Assembly: GCA_019308905.1 (NCBI GenBank)
Contig: JAFDHF010000068.1
Span: forward strand, 1-34,782
Source: Deltaproteobacteria bacterium
Lineage (GTDB): Bacteria; Desulfobacterota; BSN033; WVXP01
Length of the DNA stretch: 34,782 nucleotides
Direction: 5' to 3'
Shown in pieces: positions 1 to 7,848 of this stretch. A program made the position numbers and the translations under genes. Positions within the stretch are counted from its first letter, which is position 1. Every line of letters starts with the position of its first letter. The notes beneath the pieces are model-generated. The model had not been told where the DNA came from. It saw nothing but the letters and a program-made list of their open reading frames with translations, and searched no databases.

Positions 1-396
1 GGGCCCGATCCGAATCCTCACAGGATCTGCCGGTTTCAGCTCATAGGGCTTCCTGGCCACGCCACGCTCGTCGATCCTCCTTCGGATCTCGTCGATCACC
101 TCTTCCCCAACGGCGGTCGGCCCGTCCCGGTTTCCCAGCACCCTCCTAACCCCCCTTGCCCACCGTACAGTCGAGTAGTGAGTCGTCACGTCGAAGCGGG
201 CAAAGAAATACCCGGGAAAGAGCGGCTCCAGTACCTTCCCGGCCGCCACGGTACAGGGCCTATAGGATTCGATCAGAGGGTTCAGAGTCTCGATGCCGGC
301 TCTTCCCAGGTGAAAAATCGCCCTTCTTTCGTTCTTCGGTTTGGTCTGGACCACATACCAACGGCATGTGCGAGAGCAGTCCGTCATGGTCTCCAT
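1..396 (-). CDS. NusG/RfaH-type transcription antiterminator, partial
   Basis: The 132 visible residues form a NusG N-terminal (NGN) domain: WYVVQTKPKNERRA at about residues 13-26 and PLFPGYFFARFD at about 58-69. The edge cuts the start of the KOW domain (DPVRIRIGP). Specialised NusG paralogues of the RfaH/UpxY/LoaP type bind paused RNA polymerase and let it read through long polysaccharide operons. Charge and length fit a paralogue rather than housekeeping NusG, because the KOW domain follows at about residue 124 without an insertion. The ATG at 396 is taken as the start; an in-frame ATG lies at 387 and no strong ribosome site is visible. The gene lies downstream of an O-antigen ligase-like gene and a TPR gene on the same strand, which supports a role in surface polysaccharide expression. 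That role is inference; the fold is seen in the sequence. Confidence 0.85.
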   Translation of the reverse strand, partial: METMTDCSRTCRWYVVQTKPKNERRAIFHLGRAGIETLNPLIESYRPCTVAAGKVLEPLFPGYFFARFDVTTHYSTVRWARGVRRVLGNRDGPTAVGEEVIDEIRRRIDERGVARKPYELKPADPVRIRIGP

Positions 397-443
397 GAAA
401 GCTCTACAGGGTCTTCCGAGTTCACGACGATGAGTGTGGAAAT

Positions 444-460
444 CTCAAGAAACATGCCAA
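444..460 (-). promoter_or_regulatory. possible sigma-54 (-24/-12) promoter
   Basis: On the minus strand the sequence TTGGCATGTTTCTTGAG lies about 48 bases before the NusG-like start. It has the GG of the -24 box and TTG of the -12 box at the right distance (GG, ten bases, then GA where GC is usual). The -12 dinucleotide is imperfect, so this is a candidate only. Exopolysaccharide clusters in these bacteria are often sigma-54 dependent. Confidence 0.3.
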
Positions 461-520
461 AAGACCGGAATAAGGCATAATGGCGTTCTTCTCTCAAAGT
501 TACCATAACCCATTAACATC

Positions 521-535
521 ACAGAGTTTCTCTGT
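521..535. repeat. small inverted repeat ACAGAG-TTT-CTCTGT
   Basis: This is a perfect 6-bp inverted repeat with a 3-base centre, in the 209-base gap between the TPR gene and the NusG-like gene and about 60 bp upstream of the sigma-54-like site. That is where an enhancer-binding activator would bind. It could equally be chance; I see no second copy. Confidence 0.3.
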
Positions 536-605
536 AAGACATAGGGCGTTGACGGCCGGCTTCTTGGATCGTTGTGTCAGAAAACCGTCAGGCTTAAACT
601 TTTTT

Positions 606-2201
606 TCATGCCCTTGGAAAGGATGTGACCGGCTTCTGCCGGGGCTTGCCTCCAAGGGATTCCTCTTTCCGGGAGCGCCTCGACTGCCGTTCACCAGGAG
701 GATCCCCTGGGCCCCCAGTATCCGTAACGGAGGATGTGCTATGAGTGGAGGTCGGACAAACGTCGCTGGCGCTTCTTGGCCTCGATTCGATACGCTTGAC
801 GGCATTGAGAATCGATCTATCCTCGGGATTTAGCCGAAGGGCCCGCCTGTAGTAGCGAAGCGCCCCGGTCCAGGCCTCCAGTTTTTCATAGCTCCTGGCT
901 ATCCCCTTCAGGGCTGCCATGGAACCGGGATGCTCTTCCAGGACCCTCTCCCATTCCTCGATGGCCCTGAAGTAACGTTTCTCCCGAAAATATAGTCGTG
1001 CCAATCGGTCTCGATAAGCCGCGACCATAGGTTTCAGTGAAATGGCCCGGTAAAGGGAGACCTCGGCTTTTCTGAAACACCCCTGCCTTATCCAGTAGTC
1101 CGCCACGGCAACGTGTGCCTGCACATAACCAGGGCTCCTCTCCAGGGTCTGTTCGTAAATCTTCAGGGCCTCCTCCGTGTCTCCCGCCTCCTCGATCCTC
1201 CTGGCAAGAAGCAGCCCGTAAGAGGGCGAATCGGGGTGGAGGTCCACGAGTCTTCTGAGCTCTGCTATTGCCTCTCCTCTTCGATTGAGAGCCCAGAAGG
1301 CATCTGCGCGACAGAGATAGGGCCGTGGCTCCTCAGGGTCGAGAGCCTGCTCCTTCTTCCACAGATGCAGAGCCTCCGGGTAACGTCCCTGCTCGAACAG
1401 GGCGGACCCGTAGGCATGATAGACCTTCGAATTGGTTGGATCCTGTGTGACGGCCTTTCGGAACTCTTCCTCTGCCTCGTGCCGCATTCCCCTGTGGCTG
1501 AGAAATTCGGCCAAGCCTAGGTGATACGGTGCTTCATCAGGGATGAACCCCTTCAGGTCGGTGTATTGCTGGGTCACGGCAAAGCAACGGTCCAGTATCT
1601 GGTTCAATCGTCCGGGAGGCACGGTCTTGAGGTAAGCACGAAGATGGTACTGGAGCTTCTTGCGGGCCGAAACCAGATCACTGTCCGAATAACCCTTTCT
1701 GTCGAGTTTCAGGGCGAGGGCGTAACGTCTGAGATAGTAAAGGGCTATCGACCTCCGGAATCCCGTGTGGGTGGGGTTGAGGGAGACGGCACGTGAGAAG
1801 GCGGCCTCCGCCTTTACTCTCAGGGAGGGCTGATAGGGAGAGAGAGCCACGTACACCCATCCCAAGTGGAAGTGATAGAGGCTTGCTGTAGGCTCGAGGG
1901 AGACGGCCTTTTGCAGGTACTTCTCCGCTCTGTCGAGGAGACGCTGCCGCTCGGCCAGTGTGATACCCTGACCTGTGGCGAGCTCTTGAAGCTCGCGGCC
2001 GGCAAAGAACCAGTAGAAACTATGGAAGGGCTGAACCTTGAGGGGAAGGCTCATAGCCTCGAGCCTTTGGCCCGGGTCCTTACCCTTTTCCACTGCTTCC
2101 TGAAACAAGAGGGCTCCTGCAAGCTGCACGAGGGTGCAGACTATCAGAAACCCGGCAAAGGCGACAAGTGAATAGAATCCTAGAGGGGTCCGCCTCATCA
2201 C
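606..2201 (-). CDS. TPR-repeat protein with N-terminal membrane anchor
   Basis: This 531-residue protein has one hydrophobic segment at about residues 8-30, then a long run of 34-residue tetratricopeptide repeats (about 70-470). Repeated cores such as AEEEFRKAVTQDPTNSKVYH and ALKIYEQTLERSPGYVQAHV are clear. The tail from about 475 is basic, low-complexity and rich in Ser, Arg and Gly. TPR superhelices bind protein partners, and such proteins often accompany exopolysaccharide or exosortase loci as scaffolds. The start ATGATG overlaps the stop of the upstream O-antigen ligase-like gene by 4 bp (2198-2201), so the two are translationally coupled. The specific partner is unknown. The scaffold role is inference from context. 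Confidence 0.8.
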   Translation of the reverse strand: MMRRTPLGFYSLVAFAGFLIVCTLVQLAGALLFQEAVEKGKDPGQRLEAMSLPLKVQPFHSFYWFFAGRELQELATGQGITLAERQRLLDRAEKYLQKAVSLEPTASLYHFHLGWVYVALSPYQPSLRVKAEAAFSRAVSLNPTHTGFRRSIALYYLRRYALALKLDRKGYSDSDLVSARKKLQYHLRAYLKTVPPGRLNQILDRCFAVTQQYTDLKGFIPDEAPYHLGLAEFLSHRGMRHEAEEEFRKAVTQDPTNSKVYHAYGSALFEQGRYPEALHLWKKEQALDPEEPRPYLCRADAFWALNRRGEAIAELRRLVDLHPDSPSYGLLLARRIEEAGDTEEALKIYEQTLERSPGYVQAHVAVADYWIRQGCFRKAEVSLYRAISLKPMVAAYRDRLARLYFREKRYFRAIEEWERVLEEHPGSMAALKGIARSYEKLEAWTGALRYYRRALRLNPEDRSILNAVKRIESRPRSASDVCPTSTHSTSSVTDTGGPGDPPGERQSRRSRKEESLGGKPRQKPVTSFPRA

Positions 2202-3787
2202 CGACTCGCCTCATGGGTCTTGCCTCTCCAACCCTTGCCTCCGGCTGCCAGGGCAAGACCGAGTACCATGGAAAACATCATGCCGTTGGCCGGAATGTGG
2301 AGATTGAATTCTCCAAACCCATGAATCCCCATGGCTACCATGGCTGCCGTAAGACCGGCAACGAGGGCCGAACAAGCGGGGGCTTCGTACTCCTCCTCAT
2401 GTTCCCGACCTCTCCACAAGACTCTCCCATATGCAACGAGAAACCAGATCAGGAGGCCGATTCCCAAGAATCCTGTCTCAACCAGGATCTGGAGAAAATC
2501 ACTCTCCGGGTAGATTACGGTAACCTGGGCCGGTATCGACTTATACCTGGGATATATATGGGAGAAAGTTCCCAAGCCCGTACCGAAGATGGGAAAATCC
2601 CTCAACATTCTCCACCCGTCTCTCCAGACCTGGAGCCTGAAATGGACGTTTGGTTCCTGGAAAAGGTGGGCAAAACTCCTCACGGTGGCTTCAAAGGGCA
2701 CGAATCCCAGCCAAAAAACAAAGACTGCGGCAAAGAGCCCTGTCAGCAACCCCAGGCCGAGCCTCCACTCCCAGCTTCGCCTGGCTGAAATGGCCGTTGC
2801 CAGAAAGAGGGTAGAGCCGGCAAATGCAACGATCCCACCACGGGAAAGGGTGAGAAAAAGCGCCGAGACCATAACCACCAAGGCAAAGAGAAAAAACAGG
2901 GCGCCATGGTAGGACTCTTTGCCGAGCCACCCGGCATATCTGGAGCGTGGAATGGCCTGGTCTCTCTCTCCGCCCCCCAAGGAATTCAGAAACATCACCA
3001 GGGCAATGGGAAGGACCATTGCCGTATAGCCCGCAAAGTGATTCGGGTTAATGAAAGGGCCGAAGAAGGAGAGATCTTCCCTGCACAGTGGTTCCCAAAT
3101 GCCGTAAATCTTCTCGACTCCCAAAAATCTCTGGACCATACCCAATATGGACAGCCCCATTCCCGTTCCAACTATGAGTCTCAGAAGATAGGAGAGCCTC
3201 GAAACCCCATCGACCCAGTCCGCGACCACCAGGAAAACAACCGCATAGGCGAGGACTTTCAGGAGTTCGGTCCTCGTGGCATGTCCATAGATAGAAAGGC
3301 TCCGCCAGCCATGAAAGACCCTCGCGGTACCGAAAAGGCCTGACTCCCCTTGCCCCTCACTTTCTCTCGGATCTCGATCCCCTTTGCAGCCCGGAGATCT
3401 CTTTTCTCTTCCCGCGCCGGGATTCAAAATTCCCCAAGATGAGCTGGCAATGCCCCCTCCCCTTCCATATCCATCCAGAGTCTCTCCATACAGGGCAAAC
3501 GTCCCGGGCGAGAGTGTCTTGAGAATCACCGGCGGAAGGGGCACCATTTGGAAGAGGATCAGGCCGACGAAAAGGGCAAAGGGAAGCGAGAAGGGCCGCC
3601 GTTCCCCGTGAAGCTCTGGATCATGGAGCCTCGACCTGGTTCCGAGGAGCCAGACCATCAGGAGAGAAAACGATCCCAGCTCAACGAGACTGTAAGCCCA
3701 GGGGTAGACTCCTCCAAAGGCAAGGGGAGGAAAAACCGTGAGAAAAGCGAGGCAGTATCCAATGACTTTAGAAGAGCGCCTGTCCAA
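2198..3787 (-). CDS. O-antigen ligase/polymerase (WzyC/RfaL-type) membrane protein
   Basis: This is a multi-spanning inner-membrane protein of 529 residues from the chosen start, with about ten to twelve hydrophobic segments. The O-antigen ligase (Wzy_C) signature is WRDGWRMLRDFPIFGTGLGT followed by a Tyr-rich periplasmic stretch; LSRGGIVAF precedes it. Family members polymerise or attach lipid-linked glycans at the periplasmic face. I chose the TTG at 3787 because GGAGAGGAAG precedes it at good spacing and the first membrane segment follows. The frame stays open to another TTG at 3913, but the extra 42 residues are basic and have no ribosome site. The TPR gene overlaps its stop. The substrate cannot be told from sequence. 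Confidence 0.8.
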   Translation of the reverse strand: MDRRSSKVIGYCLAFLTVFPPLAFGGVYPWAYSLVELGSFSLLMVWLLGTRSRLHDPELHGERRPFSLPFALFVGLILFQMVPLPPVILKTLSPGTFALYGETLDGYGRGGGIASSSWGILNPGAGREKRSPGCKGDRDPRESEGQGESGLFGTARVFHGWRSLSIYGHATRTELLKVLAYAVVFLVVADWVDGVSRLSYLLRLIVGTGMGLSILGMVQRFLGVEKIYGIWEPLCREDLSFFGPFINPNHFAGYTAMVLPIALVMFLNSLGGGERDQAIPRSRYAGWLGKESYHGALFFLFALVVMVSALFLTLSRGGIVAFAGSTLFLATAISARRSWEWRLGLGLLTGLFAAVFVFWLGFVPFEATVRSFAHLFQEPNVHFRLQVWRDGWRMLRDFPIFGTGLGTFSHIYPRYKSIPAQVTVIYPESDFLQILVETGFLGIGLLIWFLVAYGRVLWRGREHEEEYEAPACSALVAGLTAAMVAMGIHGFGEFNLHIPANGMMFSMVLGLALAAGGKGWRGKTHEASR

Positions 3788-4041
3788 GGGGTCTTCCTCT
3801 CCGGGCAAATCCAATTCCGGAGACGGCAAGATGCATACCAGGAGCTCCCCTTCTCTTTGGCGCTTCGCAGAAGTACGGAGGAACTTGCAAATCCTTTGAA
3901 GACGCCGGTCCAACCAGGAGAGGAAACGGGATCTTTCCGCTGATCGGCCGACCGGGGGACGTCAAAAAACCGTCGCTGACCCTCCCCGCTCGCCCTCTAA
4001 ACCTCTCCTTAGGCCCCGTCTTCACCCGGCAATCTCTGAGT

Positions 4042-4749
4042 TCATATCAAAAAAAGACTTGACCCCTCCGGGGGACGGAACCAACGCGTGAGGCGGGACG
4101 GGGATACACCCAGGTAGTAGAGGAGGACAATAGCGTAGTTGATCAGGGTGGCACGGACAACCCCGAGCCTTTCCCAGCGCCGGGCCGAGGTGGCCACAGC
4201 GACCGGCACCGTCACGACCCGGCCGCGGCGATGAAGCCTCCGAACCAGCTCGAAATCCTCCATGATCGGTATGTCCGGAAAGCCCCCCATCTGGCCGAAA
4301 AGATCCCTCTTGAGAAAGATAGCCTGGTCCCCGTAGGGGAATTGCAGGAACCTGGACCGCAGGTTCGCCGTCTTTTCCAGGAACGATAGACCGGTAAGAT
4401 CCCCCATGATGTGCAGCCGGAAGGCACCGGCCGCCACGCCGGCCCGGGCCAGCGTTTCACGGGCATAGCGGTCGAAGCCGGGAGGGAGACGGGTATCAGC
4501 GTGGAGGAACAGTAGGACCTCTCCCCTCGCCACGCGGGCTCCGCCATTCATCTGGGCGCCTCGGCCTCTGGCCGAGGAGATCACCCTTGCTCCCCTGGAA
4601 CGCGCCGCCTCCCGGGTACCGTCGCTGCTCCCCCCGTCGACCACGATCACCTCGACATCCACGGCTCCACCGACACTCTCAATCGTTTCGCCGATGTTCT
4701 CCACCTCGTTCAGGGCCGGAATGATTACAGAGAGAGAAGGACGTCTCAA
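4042..4749 (-). CDS. TIGR04283-type arsenosugar-cluster glycosyltransferase
   Basis: This is a 235-residue GT-A/GT2-fold transferase. It starts with LSVIIPALNEVENIGETI, has the nucleotide-binding VIVVDGGSSDGT, the metal-site region LLFLHADTRLP and the acceptor-side motif MEDFELVRRLHRRG. TIGR04283 enzymes are named from their co-occurrence with ArsS and probably glycosylate or elaborate an arsenic-containing sugar; the reaction is not settled. The start is TTG at 4749 with GGGAGGG upstream. Its TTGA overlaps the TGA stop of the preceding TIGR04282 gene, which indicates translational coupling. An in-frame ATG at 4782 is possible but has no such ribosome site. Confidence 0.85.
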   Translation of the reverse strand: MRRPSLSVIIPALNEVENIGETIESVGGAVDVEVIVVDGGSSDGTREAARSRGARVISSARGRGAQMNGGARVARGEVLLFLHADTRLPPGFDRYARETLARAGVAAGAFRLHIMGDLTGLSFLEKTANLRSRFLQFPYGDQAIFLKRDLFGQMGGFPDIPIMEDFELVRRLHRRGRVVTVPVAVATSARRWERLGVVRATLINYAIVLLYYLGVSPSRLTRWFRPPEGSSLFLI

Positions 4750-5387
4750 GGCTTTCCCTCCCTCTGGGATGCCTGTCTCCATACTATGAGGTCCTCGGGC
4801 CGGTCCATGTCACCCAGGGCCTCGAGGAGTCGAACCGAAGCACCGAGACCCTCGGCGACCTGCCTGGTTCTCTCCAGTACCTTTTCCGTTCCCCACGGCA
4901 TATCCAGGAACAGATCGGCCCGCGCCTGTCGCAACCCGATCAGGTAGTAGCCCCCGTCGCGGGCCGGGCCGAGGACCACGTCTGTTTTCTTGAGGGAATC
5001 GAAAGCCTCTCCGAGATGGTTCTCGGTCAGGTCGGGACAGTCGGTCCCCACCAGGACCACCCGGTCGGCCCCGTCCAGAAAGGCGTCCCGAAAAGCCACG
5101 GCCATACGCCTGCCTAGATCGCCTCCGCCCTGCGACTGGTACGAAAAACCCGGCCCCAGCCAGGTTCGCACCAGGTGTTCCGCACCCCCGTCATACCGAA
5201 TCTCTATGTGGAGGGGACGGATTCTTCTCAGTTCCCTCGCCCTGGCCATGGTGTGCTCCGTCATCCTCCGCTGGAGCTCGGCAGCTCCTCTCGGACCGAG
5301 GGACGGGATCAAACGGGTCTTGGTCTTCCCCGGCTCAGGGTACCGGGTGAAGACTATGAGCCTGTCGGGGATAGCATCTCTCTCCAT
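4746..5387 (-). CDS. TIGR04282-type (DUF2064) arsenosugar-cluster glycosyltransferase
   Basis: This 213-residue nucleotide-sugar transferase-like protein belongs to the DUF2064/TIGR04282 family, formerly 'transferase 1, rSAM/selenodomain-associated'. Visible motifs are RLIVFTRYPEPGKTKTRL near the N-terminus (a cytidylyltransferase-like P-loop), VLVGTDCPDL in the centre and LGPARDGGYYLIGL. The family is defined largely by its neighbours ArsS and TIGR04283, both present here. The ATG at 5387 has AAAGGA seven bases upstream. Its stop overlaps the TIGR04283 start. The biochemical role is inference from the cluster. Confidence 0.87.
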   Translation of the reverse strand: MERDAIPDRLIVFTRYPEPGKTKTRLIPSLGPRGAAELQRRMTEHTMARARELRRIRPLHIEIRYDGGAEHLVRTWLGPGFSYQSQGGGDLGRRMAVAFRDAFLDGADRVVLVGTDCPDLTENHLGEAFDSLKKTDVVLGPARDGGYYLIGLRQARADLFLDMPWGTEKVLERTRQVAEGLGASVRLLEALGDMDRPEDLIVWRQASQREGKP

Positions 5388-5422
5388 GGGTGAATCCTTT
5401 CAAATGCGATTGTTCTCTCTGC

Positions 5423-5448
5423 TCGGCCCTCTCCCCGGAGAGGGCCGA
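5423..5448. repeat. perfect 12-bp hairpin between pgl and the TIGR04282 gene
   Basis: The two arms of 12 bases are exactly complementary with a 2-base centre (in practice about 10 bp with a 6-base loop). It is very GC-rich and lies 35 bases before the TIGR04282 start and 32 after the pgl stop. On the minus strand a T-run (TTTTTT) comes before the hairpin, not after, so it is not a classical terminator for this operon. It may stabilise or process the mRNA between the two genes. Confidence 0.6.
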
Positions 5449-5479
5449 AAAAACCTTCAAAGGCACCGGCAATCCCTTC

Positions 5480-6244
5480 TCAGGGCCATGCCTGGCCGTC
5501 CACGAACCATACCAATCTGCCTTCAGGCCGAACTCTCGCAGCCGGGCTAGGCGGATGTCCTGTCTCCCGGCCCTCCACGACCGATCGGACCACCTCTTGC
5601 TTCGCCTTGCCCGAGACGAGAAAAACCACACCACCGGCCCTGTTGATGACCGGCAGACTGAGGCTGACCCTGGGCACGGGAGGCTCCCCGATGGGGTTCC
5701 CAACCGGCACCACCCATCGATGCTTCTCCTCCAGAGCCGGGTCTCCAGGGAAGAGGGAGGCTGTGTGGCCGTCCTTTCCCAGTCCGAGGAGAATGAGGTC
5801 GAAGCAGGGAAATCCACGGCCTCCGGCCGGAGCGGTCTTGACGCCGGGAGAAGCGAAGAATCTACGGAGGGTCTGCTCGTAAGCCTCGGCTGCTCTTTCC
5901 GGAGACTCCTCTCCGAGTATTCTGTGTACGTTCTCTCTTGGGATCGGCACTCTCGATATCATCGCTCTAAGAGCCATCCCGTAGTTGCTGTAGGGGTGAT
6001 CCGGAGGGACACACCGCTCATCCCCCCAGAAGATGTGGACCCGAGGCCATGGCATCCTTCCGGCGTAGGCTGATCCCGCCAGACACTCATAGACCGGTTT
6101 GGGGGTGCCGCCCCCGGCGAGAGCAAAACTGACAGCCCCCCTCTCGCGCGCAGACTCCGTGGCCACCGTACAGATATACTCAGCAGCCATGAGGCCGAGG
6201 GTCTCCGGGTCTGGACAATGGTGTATCTCCGGTTCTCCTCGCAT
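5480..6244 (-). CDS. pgl: 6-phosphogluconolactonase
   Basis: Hydrolyses 6-phosphogluconolactone, the product of Zwf, in the cytoplasmic oxidative pentose phosphate pathway. Motifs of the DevB/SOL family are present: SFALAGGGTPKPVYECL (phosphate loop), HIFWGDERCVPPDHPYSNYG and DLILLGLGKDGHTASLFPG. About 254 residues is normal for the family. The ATG at 6244 gives the usual family N-terminus; an in-frame GTG at 6268 adds eight residues. It lies 57 bases after the arsS readthrough stop and is separated from zwf by the AhpD-like and arsS genes, an unusual interleaving with the arsenosugar genes. Confidence 0.93.
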   Translation of the reverse strand: MRGEPEIHHCPDPETLGLMAAEYICTVATESARERGAVSFALAGGGTPKPVYECLAGSAYAGRMPWPRVHIFWGDERCVPPDHPYSNYGMALRAMISRVPIPRENVHRILGEESPERAAEAYEQTLRRFFASPGVKTAPAGGRGFPCFDLILLGLGKDGHTASLFPGDPALEEKHRWVVPVGNPIGEPPVPRVSLSLPVINRAGGVVFLVSGKAKQEVVRSVVEGRETGHPPSPAARVRPEGRLVWFVDGQAWP

Positions 6245-6286
6245 CCATCTTGTTCCTTCGTGACACACGGTGAAACGACCTGTCCT

Positions 6287-6306
6287 CCTCGAGACCCGAA
6301 CTCAGG
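6287..6306 (-). promoter_or_regulatory. candidate bacterial SECIS hairpin for arsS
   Basis: On the minus strand CCTGAG pairs with CTC-G-AGG (one bulged G) around the loop TTCGGGT. The loop begins 22 bases after the UGA at 6325-6323, inside the usual bacterial spacing, and carries a G-rich apex followed by T, as SelB-bound loops do. The pairing was found by eye; the first two loop bases are T, which is not ideal. It overlaps the second stop at 6302-6304, as expected because bacterial SECIS elements are translated or lie at the gene end. Confidence 0.4.
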
Positions 6307-7327
6307 CCACAATAGAACCCCCTCAGGTAAAACCCGTCCCAGCCGTACACGCATAGCAGTGATCTGAGACGGCAATGGGAGTTCCGGGCCCAGGAGGTCC
6401 CGTCATTTCAGACACGTGGATCTTCACCCCATCCATGGGAAGCCTCTCGGCCAAATTGAAATCACAGTCATACAGATATCCATCCCATGAGACTGAGACG
6501 AGGCTGCGGCACATGAGCCCCTCGAAAGCACAGGGATTGAACTGCGCAGCGAGTCTTTCCATGTACGTTCTGAAATTTCCCGAACATTTGAGCCAGGCCC
6601 GAAACCTGCCCAGGGGAACATTGGAAAATGTATAGAGGTGGTTGAAGGCAATGCCCCATCTTCTCTCCAGTTCCCGGCGGAATCTCTTCTCGGCCTCGGC
6701 CTGAGAAGGGGGGAGAAAGGCACCGGTCGGGTTACTCACCAAATCGATTTCCAATCCAGAGCCCTCCTGCCCATACCCAAGGGCGTTGAGCCTTCTCAGC
6801 GCCGTGATGGACTCTCCGAAAGTCCCCTCTCCCCGCTGTGACTCTGTCTGGGAGAGATCAAGAGAAGGGAAGGAGGCAACAATCACGACCCTCTCTGCCC
6901 TGCAGAACTCCATCAGGAAATCCCTTTTCCCGTCGTTCAAGGCGGTAAGGTTCGAGCGGAGCATGACCCTGGAACCTGCTGGCGAGAGCTTCTCGATCAG
7001 CGTGGCGAGATGGGGATTCAGTTCTGGAGCACCTCCGGTGATGTCCACGGTTTCAAAACCGCCGCGCCGGGCGTAAGCCGCCACCTCTTCCACGGTCTCT
7101 CCCTTCATCATCTCCCTGCGCCCAGGTCCCGCATCCAGATGGCAATGCCGGCACGCCTGATTGCACAGCAGGCCCACGTTCACCTGCAATGTGGTGGTCT
7201 GCTTCCGCGTGAGCTGGAGACCCTTTTCGTAGAGAAACCGAGAAAAAGGCACAACCCCTGAGGCCACATCTACTGAACCTTCGGCCGGATTTTCCGGTGA
7301 CCGAGCCATGCCCGTGTGTCTTGCCAT
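6302..7327 (-). CDS. arsS: arsenosugar biosynthesis radical SAM protein ArsS, probable selenoprotein (UGA at residue 335)
   Basis: The radical SAM cluster motif CNQACRHCHLDAGP lies at residues 55-68 (Cys55, 59, 62), followed by VDITGGAPELNP. The C-terminal DUF3641/TIGR04167 domain has Cys-rich segments CAFEGLMCRS, YDCDFN and HCYACTAGTGFT. Standard translation stops at TGA 6323-6325, just where family members have the Cys or Sec of a [C/U]GG motif. Reading that TGA as selenocysteine gives GTGFT-U-GG-SIVA, then a second TGA at 6302-6304, for 341 residues. ArsS attaches a 5'-deoxyadenosyl group to dimethylated arsenic in arsenosugar synthesis. The ATG at 7327 has AGGGGAAG six bases upstream. Homology is clear; Sec insertion is a strong inference, since both Sec and Cys forms are known in this family. 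No sel genes are in the window. Confidence 0.85.
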
Positions 7328-7348
7328 TTGCGTCTTCCCCTGTCTTCT

Positions 7349-7681
7349 CTAAAACGACAACCTCCCGGCAATCTTGCGCATCTGAAGACCGTGGATAAGA
7401 GAGGCCCCTCCTCGAATGGCGGTGGCCACATGAACCGCTTCTGTCATCTCGTTCACATTGGAACCCTTTTCCAGGCAGGCCTGGGTGTAGGCATCGATGC
7501 AGTAAGGACACTGAACCGCGTGGGCCACCGCAAGAGCGATCAACGACTTCTCCCGTTCTGTAAGGGCTCCCTCGGCAAATACGGCGTTGTAGTATTCGAA
7601 AAATTTCTTGCCGAGGAGAGGGGCATCGTTTCCGATTTCTTCGAACCTTGGAAGATCATGTGGATCATAATAGATTTCCAT
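7349..7681 (-). CDS. arsenosugar-associated AhpD-like (carboxymuconolactone decarboxylase fold) protein
   Basis: This 110-residue protein has the AhpD/CMD core: a redox CXXC motif in QCPYCIDAYTQACLEKG (Cys58, Cys61, with a further Cys69) and HVATAIRGGASLIHG. It fits the small family named arsenosugar biosynthesis-associated peroxidase-like protein, found beside ArsS. It probably handles peroxides or thiol/arsenic redox chemistry; the substrate is unproven. The ATG at 7681 has AAGGGG upstream. It lies 21 bases before arsS, so it is probably the first gene of the arsenosugar run. The 167-base gap to zwf (7682-7848) holds no gene and no clear promoter that I can defend. Confidence 0.85.
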   Translation of the reverse strand: MEIYYDPHDLPRFEEIGNDAPLLGKKFFEYYNAVFAEGALTEREKSLIALAVAHAVQCPYCIDAYTQACLEKGSNVNEMTEAVHVATAIRGGASLIHGLQMRKIAGRLSF

Positions 7682-7848
7682 GATTTACCCCTTTGTCTCG
7701 TGGCTTACTTCAATTGTTTCATCGTTTGATACATCCTTTCCAATCCAGAGCGACACAATCCTGGACACGAGAAAGAAACCGGGATAGAGCCCTCTCCTGC
7801 CCTCCTCCTGTGCAACAACATCATGCCGAACAATCAATGCCCGCACCT

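Noticed and set aside
3788-4041. Separate small gene at the N-terminus of the O-antigen ligase-like frame (3768-4025, minus)
   Set aside because: The 85-residue frame has no family resemblance and no ribosome site. The stretch 3788-4041 is best read as a non-coding gap with an open but unsupported extension.
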